A stretch of 64,000 nucleotides of DNA from contig JAKZAP010000018.1 of assembly GCA_023053575.1 (NCBI GenBank), positions 4,836,001 through 4,900,000 on the forward strand. Reading direction: 5' to 3'. Below are positions 40,932 through 52,175 of this stretch, piece after piece. The translations under genes were made by a program, and so were the position numbers. Numbering within the stretch: position 1 is the first letter of the stretch; the number at the start of each line of letters is the position of its first letter. The DNA comes from Branchinecta lynchi (lineage: Eukaryota > Arthropoda > Branchiopoda > Anostraca > Branchinectidae). The notes under the pieces were generated by a model that saw nothing but the letters and a program-made list of their open reading frames with translations, had not been told where the DNA came from and ran no database searches.

Positions 40932-41057
40932 ACCAAGTCCGTGCTTCCCTGCAAGGTGCTGCAGCACTTCAACCAAGAAGAAAGTGACATATTGTGCTAA
41001 AGCAAAGAAGTGCTGCGGCAGCGATGCGGCAGCGCTATTGCAACAAAAATGAGGCTC
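40932..41057. mobile_element. GAGCCTCG MITE, right half of split copy
   Basis: It resumes at ACCAAGTCCGTG and runs to the TIR GCAACAAAAATGAGGCTC. Together with 24,068-24,204 it matches the intact MITE at 20,978-21,245 in order. Confidence 0.88.
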
Positions 41058-41615
41058 TATTCTGAAACTTCTGATAGTGTCGACCGCGCAATTTGAATTT
41101 AATCGGGGACGTGTTTCCCTTCAGTAGAATCGCGACCGATATGAAACAAAAGACGCTGCTATGTGACTGGCTGCAAAATAAGTTTGCAATAGTCCCAGAA
41201 CTAGTGGCCTAGCAAGTTTTACATATTGACAGCATCCAATGTGGTGCTGATATTTCTCCAATATCTCCGAAATTACATAGAACTACGGTATTACAAGTTA
41301 ACACAGACTAAAAAAATATCGTTATTCAGGAATAGCGAAGCATCCGACTTACGCATTTTCATCGCGTTTTCAACCCTGTTCAAGTTAATAGAAGATTCTT
41401 AACTATCTTTTCGTATTTCTGCCTATTCTTTGAAACACAACTCTTTTGCCAATTTCGAAGTTAAGTATTCCTTCGGCCAAAGCTGACTGCGAATAATATT
41501 TGACTGTGTCAAATACGACTACGTCACCTGAATGTCATTCGGGCGATGTGTCGGCCCTTTTTAACAAGACCTCTTAGCTATTCCTTCAGCCCAAGCTGAC
41601 AGCGAATCGTATTTG
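41058..41615. other. Intron sequence, no recognised gene
   Basis: Short phrases near 41,500-41,600 (CAAGCTGAC...GAATCGTATTTGAC) resemble the borders of the fold-back repeats. Nothing else was recognised. Confidence 0.35.
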
Positions 41616-42105
41616 ACAATGCAAACGGATACGTCAGCTACAATTTATTAGAGCTACATTTTGGTCCTTCTTGGCAAGGGTCCTCTTCAGGCTTAGGCCG
41701 CTCAAACTGGAAAATGAACTTGTGGAAAAACAATTAAAGATTCTTCCTTTAAACAGCAGCCATGTCCAAACGAAATCACAGCACCAGCTTTAACTCCAAG
41801 CAAACTTCAAGGAAGAAATTCTCAAAATCAGATATGTAAGGAAAATCTTTAACTGTTTTTCCACAAGTTCATTTTCCAGCTTGAGCCTGAAGAGGACCCT
41901 TGCCAAGAAGGGCCAAAACATAGCTCTAATAAATGTAGCTGACGTATCCGTTTTGCATTGTCGAACAAGGATCTTATTCAGGCTCAAGCCAGAGACTCTT
42001 GCTCTGAGCTGTGATCAAAGGTTCATTTCGCGGCTTGAGCCTGAAGAGGACCGTTACCAAGAAGGGCCAAAATATCGCTCCAAAAATTTCAGCTGACGTA
42101 TCCTT
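41616..42105. repeat. Fold-back repeat with three degenerate hammerhead-like units
   Basis: ACGGATACGTCAGCTACAAT at the left and its inverse GTAGCTGACGTATCCGT near 41,936-41,952 bound two arms of about 150 bp that share CAAACTGGAAAATGAACTTG and inverse. Each arm has a core like CUGAAGAG-GACCCUU...AAGGGCC, but GAAA is changed to (C)AAAA. A third unit follows at 42,031-42,095. The outer helix CAGCU/AGCUG is kept. These are probably inactive relatives of the motif at 9,532. Confidence 0.6.
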
Positions 42106-42240
42106 AACGCCATAAAATAAATTTCGAGGTTACTTAATTCGAGGTCTGCAACCCCTCTTGTGTATAGGACCACCGAAGAGCCCATTAATTTTGGGTTTCT
42201 TCAACCAACCAGGAAAATAATAGGGGGTTGGTTTACTGTA

Positions 42241-42465
42241 GCTGCGTTCTTTGCCACGGGAGTTCTCACCGGTGGTCTCCGGTTTTTCTTGTAAGCCGCT
42301 TTTGCATCCACCAGTGACTACTCACCAGTCTTACAATCCATTCTTGAACTAACCGGTGTCCGGTTTTATCTCACCGGTGAGGACTACCCAGAATCTGCTC
42401 GAGGACCCGGCTTTACCAAGGAGTTACCAAATTTTCGTCAACTCATCGGTGAACCAAACAAGTGC
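42241..42465. mobile_element. MITE with GCTGCGTTC end, copy 2
   Basis: It starts GCTGCGTTCTTTGCC and follows the inverse order of the copy at 20,448-20,739, with ACCGGTGGTCTCCGG near the start. The right end is worn. Confidence 0.6.
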
Positions 42466-42511
42466 GCAAGCGCTCAGACGTGGAGTGTAAAAGTAAAATG
42501 TTTATCACATT

Positions 42512-42781
42512 TTATATACAGACAGCTTTAGAACCAAGACTTTTCTCATCCCCAATAACCAAACAAGGATTGAAATAACCTAATCTGCAAGCATCCCACA
42601 TTAAAAGCTTTAAATGTAAACAAACCACCAGTATAAATCCAAATAAATGTTGAAGGTCTTGCAGGAATAGCATTGGTTCGAACACTGAATGGTCTGCCAG
42701 CGAGTCCCACTCTTTAAACCTCTTTTTCATTAGCAAGGTGCAATAAACCAAATCGTAGCAGCCTAATGCCCCCTTTGTCAC
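42512..42781 (-). other. Unrecognised open frame
   Basis: Eighty-nine codons open on the minus strand, with MKKRFKEWDSLADHSVFEPM. I see no clear splice sites in the phase required by the MUT-7-like gene and no transposon motif. It could be chance. Confidence 0.2.
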
Positions 42782-42954
42782 AATTCATTAAGAACGACAC
42801 ATCATCGATCATATGACAAAGCAGTCAAGTTTCCAACTGTTCATTAAAGATCAAAGTACGTCGCGTCGTCTTATTTGTTGCTGTTACAGAAAATGCTCAT
42901 CCATAGATATATCTCCCGAAATATACAAAAGTTGGACTTGAGACCTGTCACTGA

Positions 42955-43725
42955 CAAACTTAACTCATGGAAAATCTGGGCCCATCTGGGGGGGGGGGGG
43001 GGGTCGGGACCTATCAAAATGCGTATTTACACCTTTTTTTTCCTCAAGTATACCTGGTATACCTGCGTAGATTTTGATTTCAGTCACGGGTCAAAAACTT
43101 TTTTCATGGGCAATTTGGGCCCACTTGCCCATGAACGGGGAGGGTGGGGGTCGTTCAACTCTCCCCAACCCCTATCATCCAAAAGCACAAAGGAATTTCA
43201 TAGCATTATCTCCAGTTAATGTCAATTAAAAAACATTAAAAAATAGGCAATCTGGGCCCAACTGCCGCTGAACCAAGTGGGGGTGGGGTTTGGGACCCGC
43301 AAAAAGTAAAAAGAGACCCCAATGCTCACAATCCTACCAAGTTTCAACTTGATACCTGTTGATTCATGTCACGGGTGGCGAACTTTACCCCTGGGCAATC
43401 TGGGCCCAGTTGCCCATGAACAAAGTAATTTCCCAGCCCTAGGATCTACACGTCCAAGACATTTCCTCGTCCTATGTCCAGTTCTGGTCAAGTTATGAAC
43501 ATTATTCACTGGGCAATCTGGGCCATTTGCCCCTGAACCGGTTGGGTGTGGAGGGTGGGACCCCCCAAAAGGAACAACTAGACCCCAGTCCCCACAAACC
43601 AAGTTTGAACTTGATACTTGCACTCGTTCAAGCTCCACAAAATATGGTGAAAACCGAAAGCTGCTACAGCGCTCGCAATAGTGGATTGTTCCAAGGAATA
43701 CTCCACTAAAAACGCGTTATCAGAG
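42955..43725. repeat. ~140-bp tandem repeat (GGGCAATCTGGGCCCA)
   Basis: The phrase CAATCTGGGCCCA or a near match occurs at about 42,970, 43,109, 43,250, 43,397 and 43,516. Each unit has a G-run, a CCAAGTTTCAACTTGATAC piece and CACGGGTGG. Single worn units occur at 6,530 and 6,687. No coding role. Confidence 0.7.
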
Positions 43726-43746
43726 AACAAGATCAAAGGTTTCGAC

Positions 43747-44678
43747 GGGATCCCAAAAATTTAATATCTCATCCAGACAATTTCGTCGTGTCTTCTCCAG
43801 ACTCCTTAAGCATTTTTAACACAAAAATTTTGAAACAGATTAAGGCCAAATAGCTAATCATCTGAGAAAATCAAGTTCAGATATGGATTTATCATGTGTG
43901 TTTACCCCTATAAGTCATATTCGTTTTGACGAAACTGATCAAAACTTTCGGGAACTACTTATCCGACAAAATAACAAAGCTCAAAAACGAAATCAGCGTA
44001 TCTCCTTACCGGCCCTATATCAAACATCTAATCAACTTCAAATAAAGCTTTAACTCATGACTCATTTTCCGGTTTCAGCCGGATTCCGGGCGAACTATGT
44101 GTCCGGGTAAAAAAACGACTGTCATGTGCGGATTCAGCATCTCCTCATACCCCTAAATCGGAATCTAATCAACTACAAATAAGACTTTGCTTTTAACAAA
44201 TTTTCCGGATTTGGACGGATTCCGGGTGAGCTACTTGTCCAGCAAGAAAGAGGTTTTAATAATCCTGTTCAGCATGTCTTTCTACCCCTAAACCGAACAT
44301 CTAATCAACTTCAAATAAAACTTTTGATTTTAACAAATTTTCCGGTTTCGGCCGGATTCCGGGCGAACTAATTGTCCGGCAAAAAAAAGGTTTCCACCAT
44401 CGTGTTCAGTATGTCTTCTTACCCCATAATCAACTATCACATTAGGTGTTTAAAAATATTTTGCTTGCCCCTTAATTTAAACCCCTTCCCCCAACCCTAA
44501 ATGTATCGGCTATAAAGCCCATCTACGAAATTGACCTTACTCTTGACCCAACGAATCCCCACACCAAGTTTTATCAAAATATCTCATTCCCTTCGAGAGT
44601 TATCGTGCTTAAAGACGGACGAGCGGACGGACAACTTGCGATGTCATAGGTATCCCTCCACTTACGTTTTGGGATCCC
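43747..44678 (+). repeat. GGGATCCC-ended tandem-unit repeat, complete forward copy
   Basis: It starts GGGATCCCAAAAATTTAAT after GGTTTCGAC and ends ACTTACGTTTTGGGATCCC. About five diverged ~120-bp units with CCGGATTCCGGGCGAACTA lie inside. The right part has CTTCGAGAGTTATCGTGCTT, GACGGACGAGCGGACGGAC and the end phrase GTCATAGGTATCCCTCCACT. Confidence 0.8.
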
Positions 44679-44683
44679 AAAAC

Positions 44684-44930
44684 CGGAAACTAGTGAGAAA
44701 ACACCAGAGACAGCCCAGAGTGCAACGAACGCAGCTTGCAAAATCAAGATTCCACAAGGACATTTTTAAGTGGGGTTTTGGCAACAGAATTGTTGATCCT
44801 TGGAACAGCCTTACCGAAGATGCGGTTAATGCTGAATCGATCACTAGTTTCAAGTGAATTGTTGATGCGTTTTTTAACTCTGATCAGTTCGACTACACAA
44901 AGTTGTTTAGAGTTATTTAGAGGCGGAAGC
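44684..44930 (+). pseudogene. C-terminal scrap of a non-LTR element
   Basis: The plus frame has SRFHKDIFKWGFGNRIVDPW and NSLTEDAVNAESITSFK, the short C-terminal block seen at the ends of CR1/Jockey-type polyproteins (...NRVIDSWNSLP...). It abuts the repeat on its left, and its right end is near exon c. Confidence 0.6.
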
Positions 44931-45005
44931 CTTTTCTCTTGCTTTGTATTACTATTATTAGTGTGTGATGGTCACTCGTGGTATTCGTTCACCTACGATA
45001 CTTAC

Positions 45006-45199
45006 ATCAACATATCTTTGAGTTTTTCTCTATCGACCAGACATGAGTCGAGGAACTTAACGAGGTTCCTCTGCAGCTTCGGCGATGGGCCAATCAACTC
45101 TTCAACAATGCTGACCTTGTCTTGGCCAACGAGGGGCAGGATAAAATCTTCCAAGTTCACTTTCTCCTGAAGTCCCAAAACTGAAGCCAACCGACATGC
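45006..45199 (-). CDS. MUT-7/Nibbler-like exonuclease, exon c
   Basis: 194-bp exon after TTAATTGCAG and before GTAAGT. It enters in phase 0, as the exon at 47,405-47,619 leaves, and exits in phase 2, as exon d needs. It encodes ACRLASVLGLQEKVNLEDF, LPLVGQDKVSIVEELIG and QRNLVKFLDSCL, which I recognise as the N-terminal helical region of MUT-7/EXD3 proteins (PLVLQDK...EEF form). Confidence 0.85.
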
Positions 45200-45394
45200 C
45201 TGCAATTAAAGGTGAAGCATGAAACAATTAAAATTTGCATGTAGTTTGGTACGATATCCCTCCATTATCCCACGGAGAGATTGCAGCCTTCCCAGCAAAA
45301 ACGGGTATTACCGAACACAAGTAAAACAAGTAAATTTACTCTGCGAAGTAGGCTACGATATTTTTGGAATTTGAGACCGAATTATCGCCGTTTG

Positions 45395-45838
45395 TAAAGT
45401 TTAACTGAAAAGCCAACTTATTTGTGTGTCATTTGGTTGAACACGTTGAATTATTTGAATTCTGCAGAGGGATTTTTAATTTTCCACTATCTCCTCTAGT
45501 TACTACGTTCTGAATATCTGTGGCCGTCCCCAGGGCGTAAATTCTACTATGACGCGGGAAAATGTTAATCTTAACACAAACGCGGCTTTTCATTGGGAAG
45601 TGGTGAGATTGGTTAGTGCCTGAACGAAAAAAATCCTATAATCTTTCTCGTAAATACAAGCGCACAGAGGTACCATAAATCACACAGAAATTCCACTATT
45701 TGAAAATCGATTGCTCGTGAATCGCGGAACAACGAAGTAACCCATTTTCAGCGGGTCTTCAAGCCAACTTAAGTCAAGTCAGGGTAACTAGATTGCCATA
45801 TCCATTACCTTTTCGGTTAAACTTTAACTACTCTGGGT
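45395..45838. mobile_element. MITE of the TTTAACTGAAAAGCCAAC family, copy 2
   Basis: It starts GTAAAGTTTAACTGAAAAGC and ends TTTCGGTTAAACTTTAAC. The middle follows copy 1 (6,731-7,226), including TTCCACTATCTCCTCTAGTT. Confidence 0.7.
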
Positions 45839-45918
45839 CTGGAAGTTATTGGAAACGTTTCCCCGACAGAAGTGAGATCCGAAACTTGCAGTCAATCAAC
45901 TGAGTGCAAGTTCGTTTG

Positions 45919-45985
45919 TTAGCTACAGCCCAGAGAGGGCCCTTGCCAAGAAGATACGAAATTTCGCTGTAATATCCTAGCTAGT
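45919..45985 (+). ncRNA. Hammerhead-like motif, degenerate core
   Basis: The paired arms UAGCU-ACAGC and GCUGU...AGCUA are kept, and GAAAUUUC is intact, but the CUGANGAG part is CCAGAGAG and stem II is broken. Probably an inactive relative of the motif at 58,039. Confidence 0.35.
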
Positions 45986-46286
45986 GATTTTTTATACATA
46001 TTTCCCAGTAGTTTCGGCTGAAGAAGTAGTTATGCATTACATTCTAGGTAGGATATTTCGGATATTTCCGGGCCGTATCCTGCTCATTCTTCAACTAAAT
46101 TCTTTGACAGTTTTATTCCAGCAATTACCTCAGGTCATTTCTCATAAAGTTAATTTATTGTCTGTTGTGTCAATGTCTTCATGAATATTTTGCATGTCTT
46201 TTTGACTACTTCAACGACCTCTTCTATATTTTAGCTATTTGGTAATAAATTTGACTGATTGATTTTGGGATAAATGTTCCTTCTTT

Positions 46287-46505
46287 GTACAGTAAAGGTA
46301 TGTTTATGTGAACAATTACCTTAATGTGAACATTGCAGTTTTGGTCTGAACGGTAGAATGAAGATCCAAAATACCTTTTCAGGATTTCCAGACGCGCTTA
46401 ATTACGTATATTGGCTAACTGGTTTTTGGCTTTAGACACAGCAAGTGCATGAAAATGGCCAAGTCCAACGTCAACAACGTTCACATAAGCATACCTCTTC
46501 TGTAC
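46287..46505. mobile_element. MITE with AGGTATGTTTATGTGAAC ends
   Basis: The left end GTACAGTAAAGGTATGTTTA and the right end CATAAGCATACCTCTTCTGT are inverted repeats. It is a short relative of the element at 20,803-21,552. Confidence 0.65.
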
Positions 46506-46799
46506 ACAACTTACACGGCTGTACACATCTTACAAGGTGGAAAAGAACACTGAAGTGAACTGGATTGCAATAGTTTCTAACCTTTCTTCTCATATTTTTT
46601 TTTCTTGACGCGGTAGATACGCGGTTACATATCGCGGCAGATAGATGGCGCGGTAGATACGGGTTCTGATTCAAAGTCCTAACATATGCAAGCGTTTGTT
46701 CTCATCTTCCTGAACAATGAGCTTCGAGGAAACCGTTATCGGGAGTCAGATTCTCTCAAAAGGAGTCAAACATGGCAAATCCAAAATTTGCTTTCTGCA

Positions 46800-47172
46800 G
46801 CGTTTACAAGTACAGGAAAACTTGAACAGAATCCGATCTTGGTGCATGTTTACATGCAGAGGAAAAAAAAATTCTTCTAACCAGAAAATCGGACAAAAAT
46901 AAATTCACTAGCCAATAAAAAAATGTTTTGAGAGCATTATGACATCAGTAGCCTACTGACGACTGCTGCTCTCAAAGCTAGATAGACTTTTTTTTGTCTT
47001 TTTATCAGCACCGCCGACAAGATTCCTTTCAAGTGGACCGGAATTCCTTCCATCATGAAAGGATTCCCGTCCAGCTAGACTTTTTTTCTAGTCGTCTACA
47101 TGAAGGAATCCTTTCGAGTCGACCGGAATTCCTTTCTACTCGACGGGATTTCTTGTCTGTGTAAACGCTACA
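46800..47172. repeat. Palindromic repeat with GCGTTTACA ends
   Basis: AGCGTTTACAAGTACAGG on the left and GTGTAAACGCTAC on the right are inverse. The inner part at 47,020-47,160 alternates ACCGGAATTCCTT and AAGGAATCCTTTCGA pieces and can fold into long hairpins. No gene. Confidence 0.5.
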
Positions 47173-47404
47173 TTAGTGATGTTGGGGGAGGGGGCAAAAT
47201 TACTTGTGAAACCCTAAATTATAGAAATGAGAAATGAATTAGTAGTAGGATCGACGGATCCTAAAAAAAAAAATTTGAGTGAATCCTTTCCCCAGTCCTT
47301 AAAACACCCATCAAAAAGCTTGTATCGTACTTAGCACACTATCATCCCCGGTAGCATATGGTAAAAAAAAAAAGCTGAAACTAAAACCCAAAACTACAAC
47401 TTAC

Positions 47405-47619
47405 GGTTGAAAAATTAAGTTTGTACACCAAATCTTCAATAATGAAGAAAAAGCTTTCAGGATCCTCCTCCTTGATCTTGAAAATCTGCATAAATAGATC
47501 AGTGATTTTCCTGTTGGTTTGTCCGCATGAAAGGACCAGTGCTTCTTCTTTCATGGCCCGGGTAAGGATGTTGTAGAGGTCGGGGTTTATAACTATCCAT
47601 TTTTGAAAATATTCCAAAA
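47405..47619 (-). CDS. MUT-7/Nibbler-like exonuclease, exon b
   Basis: 215-bp exon between TTCTTTCAG and GTAAGT, entering in phase 1 (as exon a leaves) and exiting in phase 0. It encodes LEYFQKWIVINPDLYNIL, EALVLSCGQTNRKITDLF and FKIKEEDPESFFFIIEDL, an alpha-helical segment fitting the N-terminal part of the family. Call rests on phase, splice signals and neighbours more than on a motif. Confidence 0.75.
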
Positions 47620-47689
47620 CTGAAAGAAAAATAATTTTCTAAAAGTAGTTGACAGTGGTCAAGTCACCTAGAAAAATGTACATCACAGA

Positions 47690-48470
47690 CAGTCATTGAT
47701 CAAGATTTCTGAAATTCGATACACTCTGACAGTTTCTAGATCCATAGCCTACTGCCCCTAGACTCTTCCTACCCGATGAAAAATTTGTAGCCTACGTGGT
47801 TGTATGATAGGTGTACAAAAAAATTGCATGTATTGATATGTAATCGAGTACTATCATTTCATGGGCCGCAGACTGGGCCAATCTTAAGCAGTAGTACCCA
47901 GTAGTATCCTGTCTTGCTAATAGTAGCATGCAGTACCACGGTAGGTAGCCTTGACATAGAAGCATGTAGTAGCATCAGTTCGTACTGCATGCTACTTTTT
48001 CGTACAACTTGATACAACTATTTTGAGATAAATTTTTAATCGGGAACCCAGAACAAAATCAGGAAATTCCGAGCTCTCACACCTATACTCACCAAAATAG
48101 AAAGGAACAAAAACAGTTGTATAGTGTGTGTGTTGACGTCATGAACTAATCCTTCTAGAACGGCCACTGATCATGATCTCTGGAATTCGAATAAAAAAAA
48201 AAAAAAAATACACTCTGACCGTTTCCCGATCCATACTGTCCCCTAGACTCTTCCTAAGCAGAACGAAATCAATTCCGAGCTCTCGCTCCTATGCTCACCA
48301 ACATGTACACATATAGTTTTATAGCGTCTTTGTTGAAATCATGAACAAATTCTTCCAGTCCCTAGTCCACAATTCTTCTAGTTTCTTATTTCGTAGTACT
48401 TCTCCTTGTCTCCTTCTGGGTTGCTGGCATATTTAGTGCCCTTAACTATGTAGGCTACTTGACGAGGAAA
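47690..48470. repeat. Diverged segmental duplication
   Basis: A stretch starting CATTGATCAAGATTTCTGAA near 47,693 recurs near 48,166, with shared CACTCTGAC, GATCCATA and CCCCTAGACTCTTCCTA. A second pair is ATTCCGAGCTCTC at about 48,065 and 48,271. No gene. Confidence 0.5.
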
Positions 48471-48481
48471 GCCGTGTTCAG

Positions 48482-49790
48482 CAGTAGTAGTAGTAGTAGT
48501 AGTAAACAGTTTTATTGAAAATAAACATTCTTTTTTTCAACAGCACAACAAAAGCGAGGCCTGCGAGGCTGTGCTAACTTATAGGAAAAAAAGAAGAGAG
48601 AATATGGAGAAGGAGACCATGTACCGAGACAAAAAAAAAACAAGAATTAACATAAAACATTACCTTGCGTAACCTCCAAACAAGAAAAAACAATAAAACG
48701 ATAATTACACAATACTTTCTGTTTCGAATGTATACCTACCGAGCAACTCCATAAGTAAATCAGACAAACTGGTTAAATTACCTATTTCCTTAATACCTTT
48801 ACTGAGCTTATTCCATAGCTTGAAAGCTCTATGGAGAAGGAAGACCTACTTCAAACTAACCGAGGAGCCTCAATATTTCCTCGTATCCGAGTATTGTAAG
48901 TATTTTGTAATTTTCTTTAAACCCTCCATACAAATACAAGGTAAATGGTCGGAAGAGCTGGTAAAGAAACAAAAGAAGAAAAAAATAAATCACAAAACAC
49001 TACGAGACAAAATTACGCTGCGATAACTAAAAAAAAAAAAACAAGAACAAACTTGTCACATGATTACACCAGGCTAGCCAGTGGAAAATCGTGCAGTTTT
49101 CTACTTCGATTGATGAAACGATTGCTTAGCTCATTCATATTTTCACTTATTTCAAAAATACGGTACCTTTGTGATACGTAAGAGATTCGGAGCCATATGG
49201 GAATTCCCAGTAAATCTTTGCAGTACCGGAAAAAATTAGAACGGACTTGTTTACGCTCAGTTTTATTCAAGGAATTCCACAGAGGGGCTAGAAAGAAGAC
49301 ATGGGGCGCGAACATGGCGTTGCATAAACGGCCAAGCGTAATTTTTATCCCATTGGCCTTAGTTCGTGCTAACATTCCGTAAGTCTTCCGCAATTTTTCT
49401 TTGAGAGCCGCGATAACTAAATTTTCAGTGGCTTTAATGGAATTCCCATAACGGAGTCCGAGATACTCGAACGTATCCTTCAGGACAACTGACACGCGTC
49501 AACCACACGGATTGGCTGTATTTCTTCGTTCATAACGGCAAATTATGTCTTGAAGGGCTCTATGCTTAGACCTATCTATATCGCCAAGAGCAGACGACAC
49601 TCTATTAATAGCTTCTTGTAGGGATTATAAATTATCACTCATCAGAAGTAGGTCATCTGCGTAAGACAGATGACTAACATCAATACCATCTTCTATCCGG
49701 AACTCTTCAATCGATCTTGTCACAGAACGCAGCGTATAATTACGTGGCGTATGACAGAACCCTATTTAACACCTCTGCGAATTGTGTTGG
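48482..49790 (-). mobile_element. Non-LTR element, RT to 3' end
   Basis: On the minus strand the RT box SYADDLLLMSDN lies near 49,650-49,690, then FEYLGLRYGNS and NAMFAPHVFFLAPLW follow at 49,495-49,064 after frame breaks. The 3' end has AGTAGTAGTAGTAGT at 48,482-48,505. Same family as 52,176-52,670. Confidence 0.75.
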
Positions 49791-50344
49791 TAAACATCTA
49801 ACAAAATATTCCTGCAAAACAATCCGGAAGTCTCTCATTGTAATACTTATATATAAAATCAACGTATAAAAATCGTATAATCCAGCTGCAGGCATTAGGC
49901 TACATGTAAACTGACCTCATGGACTCCCGGTTCCCCACTTCACAAAAAAACTCTGACATCATTACCCTGAATCACGCGTATTCCCTTCGCGTACCGAAGG
50001 GAAAGTACCAAGCCATATCGACGAACAATACAACATATAAGGGTGAATCAGGGAAAAATATAACAACTGTAAAGCATTTATGTTATGGACATGGGCGGCA
50101 GTTATGTTATGGGCGACGTTTCAAAAATAGGCACCACTTATTCATTCTTTAATGGTGATGATACTGATGATATTATTGGGGATGAGAAAGAGCAATTCAT
50201 ACCTGAGATAAGCGAATGCATACCTGGTCATATCCGGACTAGCTGTACATAGGTCTAGCATCACCTAGCATTCAATCATCATAACATTCTTAGCAGACAG
50301 TCATATCACAAGCCTAGGCCTTATAAAATAAGAAAAGAACTTAC

Positions 50345-50491
50345 TAAAACCAGAAAAACCATTTGGCTTTGATTGGTAGTAATCACCAGATTCTTGAGCA
50401 AGGAAAAGAAGAGTGTCAAAACAAGAAGGACTTTCCCTTAGTATTTCATCCAGCATCTCCTTCAATTCCACATCATTTTTACGATGACCCT
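50345..50491 (-). CDS. MUT-7/Nibbler-like exonuclease, exon a (most 5' found)
   Basis: 147-bp exon after TTTTTTTCTAG and before GTAAGT, phase 1 to phase 1. It encodes VELKEMLDEILRESPSCFDT, then LLFLAQESGDYYQSKPNGF, similar in form to the N-terminal start of MUT-7/EXD3 proteins (SP..FD.LL...YY..KP). The start codon must be on a further exon to the right which I could not find. The gene thus covers at least 49 kb. Confidence 0.75.
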
Positions 50492-50506
50492 CTAGAAAAA
50501 AATGGC

Positions 50507-50825
50507 ATTTTAGAACAGGCGAGAGACATACTACAATCACTGAACCACCAAAACGTGGAGATGAAGTTCCAGCATATACCAAGCCATTGTGGCATGAAAG
50601 GGAACGAATCCGAGGACAAAGTCACACAGATGGCCACCGACCACCATTCATCCAACCAGCAAAGCGCCAGACCCCTTAGAGACGTGCTTAGAATAAGAAC
50701 CAAGACCATACTGCAAAACCTGACTCAGATACAACCATCCCGTTTCGAGTCAAGAACCAGTGTTGCCTACTACCGACTAAGAGCAGCAGCCGTGATGCTA
50801 AGTAAGGAGAACAAGACCAAAGGTT
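50507..50825 (+). pseudogene. RNase H fragment of a non-LTR element
   Basis: The plus frame has QHIPSHCGMKGNESEDKVTQ, the C-terminal RNase H motif (HxGxxGNExAD form), preceded by LEQARDILQSLNHQNVEMKF. It is followed by a short region that joins the repeat at 50,831. The N-terminal part is lost. Confidence 0.75.
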
Positions 50826-50830
50826 TCGAT

Positions 50831-51757
50831 GGGATCACCAACACAAAAATATCTGATCCAGACAATTCGGTCTTGTAGATATCCAGTCTTTCGGTCAGAC
50901 TCCTGGAGCGTTTTAGGCTACTATTAAACTCAGAAACAGATTAAAAATCAGAACTTCCAGCCTTACTTTTTCGAAATTTACTACTTGTCCTACAAAAAAC
51001 GAAAAATTTAGCATATCTCCTTACCCCTATATCGAACATCTAACAAACTTCACATAAAACTGTAACTTTTAACAAATTTTGAGGTTTCAGCCAGATTCCT
51101 GGCAAACTGTATGTCCGTGAAAATGGTTGTCATATATGGATTCAGCAAGTCTTCTTCCGACTAAACCGACCATTTATCAGCTTCAGATAAAACCTTTACG
51201 TTTAACAATTTGTTTGGTTTTGGCCGGATTCCGGAAGAACTATTTGTCCTGTGAGAATTGATTTTCATACACGGATTCAGCATGTCTGCTTACTACTAAG
51301 TCGAACCACTAATCAACTTCACATAAAATTTCTACTTTTAACAGATTTTCCGCCTTCAGCCGGATTCCGTGCGAACTATTTGTCCGGGTAAAAAACTATT
51401 ATCTTATACGGATTTAGCATGTATTTTTAACCCTAAATCGATTATCTAATCAACTTCAAATTAAACTTTTACTTTTAACACATTTTCCGGTTTAGGCCGG
51501 ATTCCGAGTGAACTACTTGTCCGGCGAGAAAATTATTTTCGTATACATCTTCAGCCTGTCTTCTTACCCCTAAATCGACTTTCTCATTAGCAGTTACAAA
51601 TGTTTTGTGCGCCCCTTAGTTTCAACTCCCTCCCAAGTTTCATCAAATATCTCATTCCCTTCGAGAGTTATCGTGCTGACAGACGGACGGACGGACAGAC
51701 GGACAACTTTTACGAAGTCATAGGTATCCCTCCACTTTGCACTTTGGTATCCGAAAA
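50831..51757 (+). repeat. GGGATCCC-ended tandem-unit repeat, forward copy
   Basis: The start GGTTTCGATGGGATCACC is slightly changed from sister copies. About six ~120-bp units with CCGGATTCCG cores lie inside, and the end has GACAGACGGACGGACGGACA and GTCATAGGTATCCCTCCACT. It directly follows the RNase H fragment. Confidence 0.75.
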
Positions 51758-52175
51758 ACCGCTGTAAGCTGTCGGCAACCCCACTATGCAGATTTTGTCT
51801 CCCGTGGGAGGAATCAATCAGCTATAAGTCTCCTCTCACCAAACCCCAAATATCATCATATTTCGCTGAGATCTCCCAGATACTTCCAGTTCTTAGACAA
51901 CCGTCATAAGCACATGGATGTGTCCGACTGGCGTGCCGTGTCCGACCACGTCCCAACCAAAGTCGAGCAGTTGGTAAGGGGCGATAAGAAGTGACTCCCC
52001 TAGAAAGAAGAAGTCGCAGAGGGTCAGTGGATCCCGCCGACTATAGCCAGAAGAAGAAGAAGAAGAAAAGAGATCCCCCCCCCTGGCAAAACCAACCCAC
52101 AACATATCCCCCACACACACAGGATATAGTTTTATGAGAAGTAGGCTATATATAGGCCAGCGAGCTGTGTTCACA

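Noticed and set aside
24201..40935. Longer target duplication for non-LTR element A
   Set aside because: Only ACCA is shared on both sides against the intact MITE; I did not claim more than 4 bp.
48480..48510. AGT repeat as a plain microsatellite locus
   Set aside because: It stands at the 3' end of a minus-strand non-LTR fragment, where such tails are expected.
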